Assembly: GCA_002746275.1 (NCBI GenBank)
Contig: NVWR01000006.1
Span: 180,260 to 189,635 of the forward strand
DNA length: 9,376 bases
Direction: 5' to 3'
DNA from: Rhodobiaceae bacterium
Lineage (GTDB): Bacteria > Pseudomonadota > Alphaproteobacteria > Parvibaculales > Parvibaculaceae
In this document: positions 6,233-9,376 of the stretch, piece after piece
Layout: every line of letters starts with the position of its first letter
How positions within the stretch are numbered: the first letter of the stretch is position 1
The notes under the pieces: generated by a model
Seen by the model: the letters and a program-made list of their open reading frames with translations, nothing else
Databases searched by the model: none
Told to the model about the DNA's origin: nothing
Program-made: the position numbers and the translations under genes

Positions 6233-7444
6233 TTATGCTGACTGCAGTGCCGCGACGCCGGGGAGGGTTTTTCCCTCAAGCCATTCCAGAAAGGCACCAC
6301 CTGCTGTGGAGACATAGGAGAAGTCGTCAGCCGCGCCTGCATTGTTCAGAGCGGCGACAGTATCTCCCCCGCCTGCAACTGAGACCAGGGTGCCCATTTT
6401 TGTGAGCATGCCCACATGGCTGGCGGCGGTATCGGTGCCGATATTAAAAGGTTCGATTTCGAATGCCCCCAGCGGTCCGTTCCAGACCACGGTTTTGGCG
6501 GTTTCAAAATAGCCTGACAGGGTCGCCAGCGTATCGCTGCCCACATCCAGGATCATCTGATCGTCGGGCACAGCATTGATCGGCACCGTCTGTGTGGGGG
6601 TGTTGGCTTTGAACTCACCGGCAATGACCGCGTCGCTCGGCAGGATGATGGTGCATCCCGCCGTGTCGGCTTTTGCCATGATCTCGCGGGCTGTGTCGGC
6701 CAGATCATGCTCGCAGAGGGATTTGCCGACGTTCACGCCTTTGGCGGCGAGGAACGTGTTGGCCATGCCGCCGCCGATGACCAGGGCATCCACTTTGCTC
6801 ACCAGATTGCCAAGCAGCTCGAGCTTTGAAGAAATTTTTGCGCCACCCACAATGGCAACAACGGGATGCTCAGGATTGCCGAGAGCCTGTCCCAGTGCGT
6901 CCAGTTCCTGCTCCATGGCACGGCCTGCATAGGCGGGCAGCAGATGGGCGATGCCTTCGGTGGAGGCGTGGGCCCGGTGGGCGGTGGAGAATGCGTCGTT
7001 GACGTATATGTCGCCATTGGCGCTAAGTGACTGGGCGAAAGCGGCGTCGTTTTTCTCTTCACCCTTGTGGAAGCGAGTGTTTTCAAGAACCAGCACGTCG
7101 CCGTCGTTCAGCGCGTCGATGGCCGTTGTCGCTGTCTCTCCGATGCAATCATCAGCAAAGGTAACGGGCTTGCCGAGAAGCTCGCTGAGCACTTGCACAA
7201 CAGGCTTCAGGCTCATCTCTGGTTTGGGTTCGCCTTTCGGGCGACCGAAGTGAGAGAGAATGGCAACCCGAGCGCCCTTAGCGCTCAGGTCAGCCAGTGT
7301 GGGGAGCAGGCGTTCAAGCCGTGTGGCATCAGACACATTGCCTTTGTCGTCGAAAGGCACGTTCAGGTCAGCGCGCACAAGCACACGCTTGCCCGCAACG
7401 GTTCCTGCGCCAAACAAATCGTCGAGCGTCTTATGCTGGCTCAT
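6233..7444 (-). CDS. pgk: phosphoglycerate kinase
   Basis: Transfers the acyl phosphate of 1,3-bisphosphoglycerate to ADP (reverse in gluconeogenesis or carbon fixation). The 403 residues are a normal bacterial length with both lobes complete. N-lobe substrate motifs are [11 protein letters not shown] at 20-30, SHFGRPKG at 64-71, [13 protein letters not shown] at 121-133 and [13 protein letters not shown] at 149-161. C-lobe nucleotide motifs are [13 protein letters not shown] at 195-207, [15 protein letters not shown] at 222-236, [10 protein letters not shown] at 320-329, [13 protein letters not shown] at 355-367 and [14 protein letters not shown] at 379-392. AGGAAA stands 7 nt before the ATG. 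It starts only 15 nt after the gap stop, so the two are very likely co-transcribed and expressed together. Confidence 0.98.
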   Translation of the reverse strand: MSQHKTLDDLFGAGTVAGKRVLVRADLNVPFDDKGNVSDATRLERLLPTLADLSAKGARVAILSHFGRPKGEPKPEMSLKPVVQVLSELLGKPVTFADDCIGETATTAIDALNDGDVLVLENTRFHKGEEKNDAAFAQSLSANGDIYVNDAFSTAHRAHASTEGIAHLLPAYAGRAMEQELDALGQALGNPEHPVVAIVGGAKISSKLELLGNLVSKVDALVIGGGMANTFLAAKGVNVGKSLCEHDLADTAREIMAKADTAGCTIILPSDAVIAGEFKANTPTQTVPINAVPDDQMILDVGSDTLATLSGYFETAKTVVWNGPLGAFEIEPFNIGTDTAASHVGMLTKMGTLVSVAGGGDTVAALNNAGAADDFSYVSTAGGAFLEWLEGKTLPGVAALQSA

Positions 7445-7459
7445 GAACCGTTTCCTGAC

Positions 7460-8467
7460 TTAGAGAAGTTTGCCCATGGCGACCGCAGTGTCGCCCATGC
7501 GGTTGGCAAAACCCCATTCATTGTCATACCAGGAAAGCACGCGGACGAACTTGCCCCCCAGAACCTGGGTCTGTGTCAGATCAAACGTGGAAGAGTTCTT
7601 GTTGTGGTTGAAGTCAATGGAAACCATTGGTTCGTCAACGTAACCCAGCACACCCTTGAGGCGGCCGTCGGCTGCCTTGATGATAGCAGCGTTCACTTCT
7701 TCCACTGTGACAGGGCGGCCTGCATCAAAGCACAGGTCGACCAGGGAGACGTTAGGCGTTGGAACGCGGATCGCGGAGCCATCAAGCTTGCCAGCAAGCT
7801 CAGGCAGGACCAGGCCAACGGCTTTTGCAGCGCCTGTTGATGTTGGGATCATGGAAACCGATGCGGCACGGGCGCGACGCAGGTCGCTGTGCAACGTATC
7901 AACCGTGCGCTGGTCCCCAGTGAACGAATGGATCGTCGTCATGTAACCCTGTTTGATGCCGCAAAGTTTGCTGAGCACCTGAGCCACCGGGGCGAGACAG
8001 TTGGTTGTGCACGACGCATTGGAAACCACTTTGTGGCTCTTGCGGAGCTTGTTGTCGTTCACACCATAAACAACAGTGAGGTCTGCATTGCTTGCGGGGG
8101 CTGAGATCAGAACCCTTTTGGCTCCGGCTTCAAGATGTGCAGATGATTTTTCTTTAGAAGCGAAAAGACCTGTGCATTCCAGGGCAATGTCGATTTCGAG
8201 TTTTCCCCATGGCAGTTTTGCAGGGTCGCGTTCTGCAATGATCTTGATGGGACCTTTGCCGATATTCATGGAGGATTTCGTGGTTTTGATCTTGCCGGGG
8301 AATGGTCCGTGCACGCTGTCAAATTTCAGCATGTGGGCGTTGGCCTCAACGCTTCCCAGATCATTGATCGCAACAACATGGATGTCCTTGCGTCCAGACT
8401 CTGCGATTGCCCGAAGAACCAATCGACCGATGCGGCCAAAGCCGTTGATCGCTACACGAATTGCCAT
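7460..8467 (-). CDS. gap: type I glyceraldehyde-3-phosphate dehydrogenase
   Basis: Oxidises and phosphorylates glyceraldehyde-3-phosphate to 1,3-bisphosphoglycerate with NAD(P). The 335 residues include the Rossmann motif INGFGRIGR at 7-15, the catalytic [12 protein letters not shown] with Cys153, His180 in [33 protein letters not shown] at about 197-218 (read in two parts: [10 protein letters not shown] and [12 protein letters not shown]), and [13 protein letters not shown] near the C-terminus. Asp36 in AINDLG after the second beta strand favours NAD over NADP, by family comparison. A strong AAGGAG lies 9 nt before the start. The gene follows transketolase by 53 nt and precedes pgk by 15 nt. 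Confidence 0.98.
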   Translation of the reverse strand: MAIRVAINGFGRIGRLVLRAIAESGRKDIHVVAINDLGSVEANAHMLKFDSVHGPFPGKIKTTKSSMNIGKGPIKIIAERDPAKLPWGKLEIDIALECTGLFASKEKSSAHLEAGAKRVLISAPASNADLTVVYGVNDNKLRKSHKVVSNASCTTNCLAPVAQVLSKLCGIKQGYMTTIHSFTGDQRTVDTLHSDLRRARAASVSMIPTSTGAAKAVGLVLPELAGKLDGSAIRVPTPNVSLVDLCFDAGRPVTVEEVNAAIIKAADGRLKGVLGYVDEPMVSIDFNHNKNSSTFDLTQTQVLGGKFVRVLSWYDNEWGFANRMGDTAVAMGKLL

Positions 8468-8476
8468 CTTTTAAAT

Positions 8477-8482
8477 CTCCTT
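8477..8482 (-). promoter_or_regulatory. strong Shine-Dalgarno site of gap
   Basis: AAGGAG on the minus strand, 9 nt (ATTTAAAAG) before the gap ATG. It is the best ribosome site in the window, suited to a highly expressed enzyme, and it fixes the gap start. Confidence 0.85.
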
Positions 8483-8520
8483 GCCCGGAATCATTTCCAA
8501 GAACAGTTTGGTGGCTCGTT

Positions 8521-9376
8521 TTAGAGCCGTTCTTTTGCAGCTGCAACTGCTGCGTCCGCCGTAATATTGAAGTGTTGATACAGGTCCGCAATCGGCGCGC
8601 TGGCTCCAAAAGACTGCATGCCGATAAAGGCGCCGTCGAGCCCGATATAGCGTTCCCAGCCATAGCCGCTTGCGGCTTCGATTGCGATGCGGATCGTGCC
8701 TTCACCCAGTATCTGTTTTTTGTATTCAACAGATTGCTGATCGAACAGATCAAGACAGGGAGCGGAGACAACACGTGCCTCGATGCCTTCTCCGTCCAAA
8801 CGGGCTTTTGCTTCCAGAGCGATGCTGACTTCTGATCCTGAAGCAATCAGGGTCACTTTTGCCTCGCCTTTGGCAGGGGTCAGCTCATACGCGCCCCGGG
8901 CACACAGATTTTCGTCCGTGTGTTCTGTCCGGTTGAGCGTCAGACCCTGACGGGTGAGGGCTAAAATGCTCGGGGTCTTTTTTGTTTCGAGCGCCAGCTG
9001 CCAGCATTCGACAGTTTCGACCGCATCCGCAGGGCGAAACACGTTGAGGTTTGGCATGGCCCGCAGGCTGGCCAGATGTTCAACCGGCTGATGGGTTGGT
9101 CCGTCTTCGCCCAGACCAATGCTGTCATGGGTCATGACGTAGATAACGCGCTGTTCCATCAGCGCTGACAGGCGAATGGCCGGACGGCAATAGTCGGTGA
9201 AGACCATGAATGTGCCTGAATAAGGGATCAGACCGCCGTGGAGCACCATGCCGTTCATGGCGGCTGCCATGGCATGCTCGCGGATGCCGTAATGGATGAA
9301 ACTGCCGGTGAAGTCGTCTGCTGTGACGGCTTTCTGGTCTTTCGAACGGGTGTTGTTGGAGCCTGTCAGGTCAGCG
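8521..9376 (-). CDS. tkt: transketolase, C-terminal part (5' end beyond window)
   Basis: Thiamine-diphosphate enzyme that moves two-carbon units between ketose and aldose phosphates in the pentose phosphate or Calvin pathway. The last 284 codons are present, of a usual total near 660. The frame is open through the right edge, so the internal ATG at 9270 is not the start. In visible-fragment numbering: ADLTGSNNT at 1-9, [16 protein letters not shown] at 27-42 (Glu33 equals the cofactor-activating Glu of the pyrimidine domain), [15 protein letters not shown] at 59-73, [19 protein letters not shown] at 82-100 (Asp91 and His95, substrate contacts), and ALTRQGL with the phosphate-binding Arg. The C-terminal domain carries [13 protein letters not shown]. 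It is the first gene of the tkt-gap-pgk-fba series seen here; any promoter lies outside the window. Confidence 0.97.
   Translation of the reverse strand, partial: ADLTGSNNTRSKDQKAVTADDFTGSFIHYGIREHAMAAAMNGMVLHGGLIPYSGTFMVFTDYCRPAIRLSALMEQRVIYVMTHDSIGLGEDGPTHQPVEHLASLRAMPNLNVFRPADAVETVECWQLALETKKTPSILALTRQGLTLNRTEHTDENLCARGAYELTPAKGEAKVTLIASGSEVSIALEAKARLDGEGIEARVVSAPCLDLFDQQSVEYKKQILGEGTIRIAIEAASGYGWERYIGLDGAFIGMQSFGASAPIADLYQHFNITADAAVAAAKERL

Noticed and set aside
7067..7840. Long plus-strand open frame of 257 codons
   Set aside because: Antisense to pgk and gap, both unmistakable. No recognisable domain; it results from codon bias of the real genes.

Overview
The window reads as a chromosomal stretch of a moderately GC-rich alphaproteobacterium. 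The gene order, a class I aldolase and the protein sequences fit Rhizobiales or Parvibaculum-like lineages, but the genus cannot be fixed from sequence alone. Every convincing gene lies on the minus strand, so transcription runs from high to low coordinates.

The right half (5144-9376) holds central carbon genes in order: transketolase (3' part only), glyceraldehyde-3-phosphate dehydrogenase, phosphoglycerate kinase and class I fructose-bisphosphate aldolase. Gaps are 15-66 nt, as in one operon. These enzymes interconvert pentose phosphates, triose phosphates and fructose-1,6-bisphosphate, and serve glycolysis, gluconeogenesis or a Calvin-type cycle.

The left half (1-3782) holds a ThiE-family thiamine-phosphate synthase, a secreted Sel1-repeat protein, elongation factor P, an inositol-monophosphatase family protein, and the N-terminal part of an exported, proline-rich protein cut by the window edge. 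That last gene spans 1-349.

The unusual part is the junction at 3765-5147. The aldolase stop overlaps by ATGA the start of a 45-codon remnant of thiE. After the remnant comes a more AT-rich block with a DUF4238-like gene of unknown function, a hairpin resembling a terminator, and a REP-like palindrome. Then comes a full-length thiE. The remnant and the intact gene share a 90-bp segment with only two mismatches, so the DUF4238 block is flanked by direct repeats of the thiE 5' end. The simplest reading is that an ancestral fba-thiE pair was split by an accessory cassette, leaving a broken thiE behind fba and a complete copy beyond the cassette. No integrase, transposase, tRNA or CRISPR was seen. 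Intergenic stretches are all under 300 bases.
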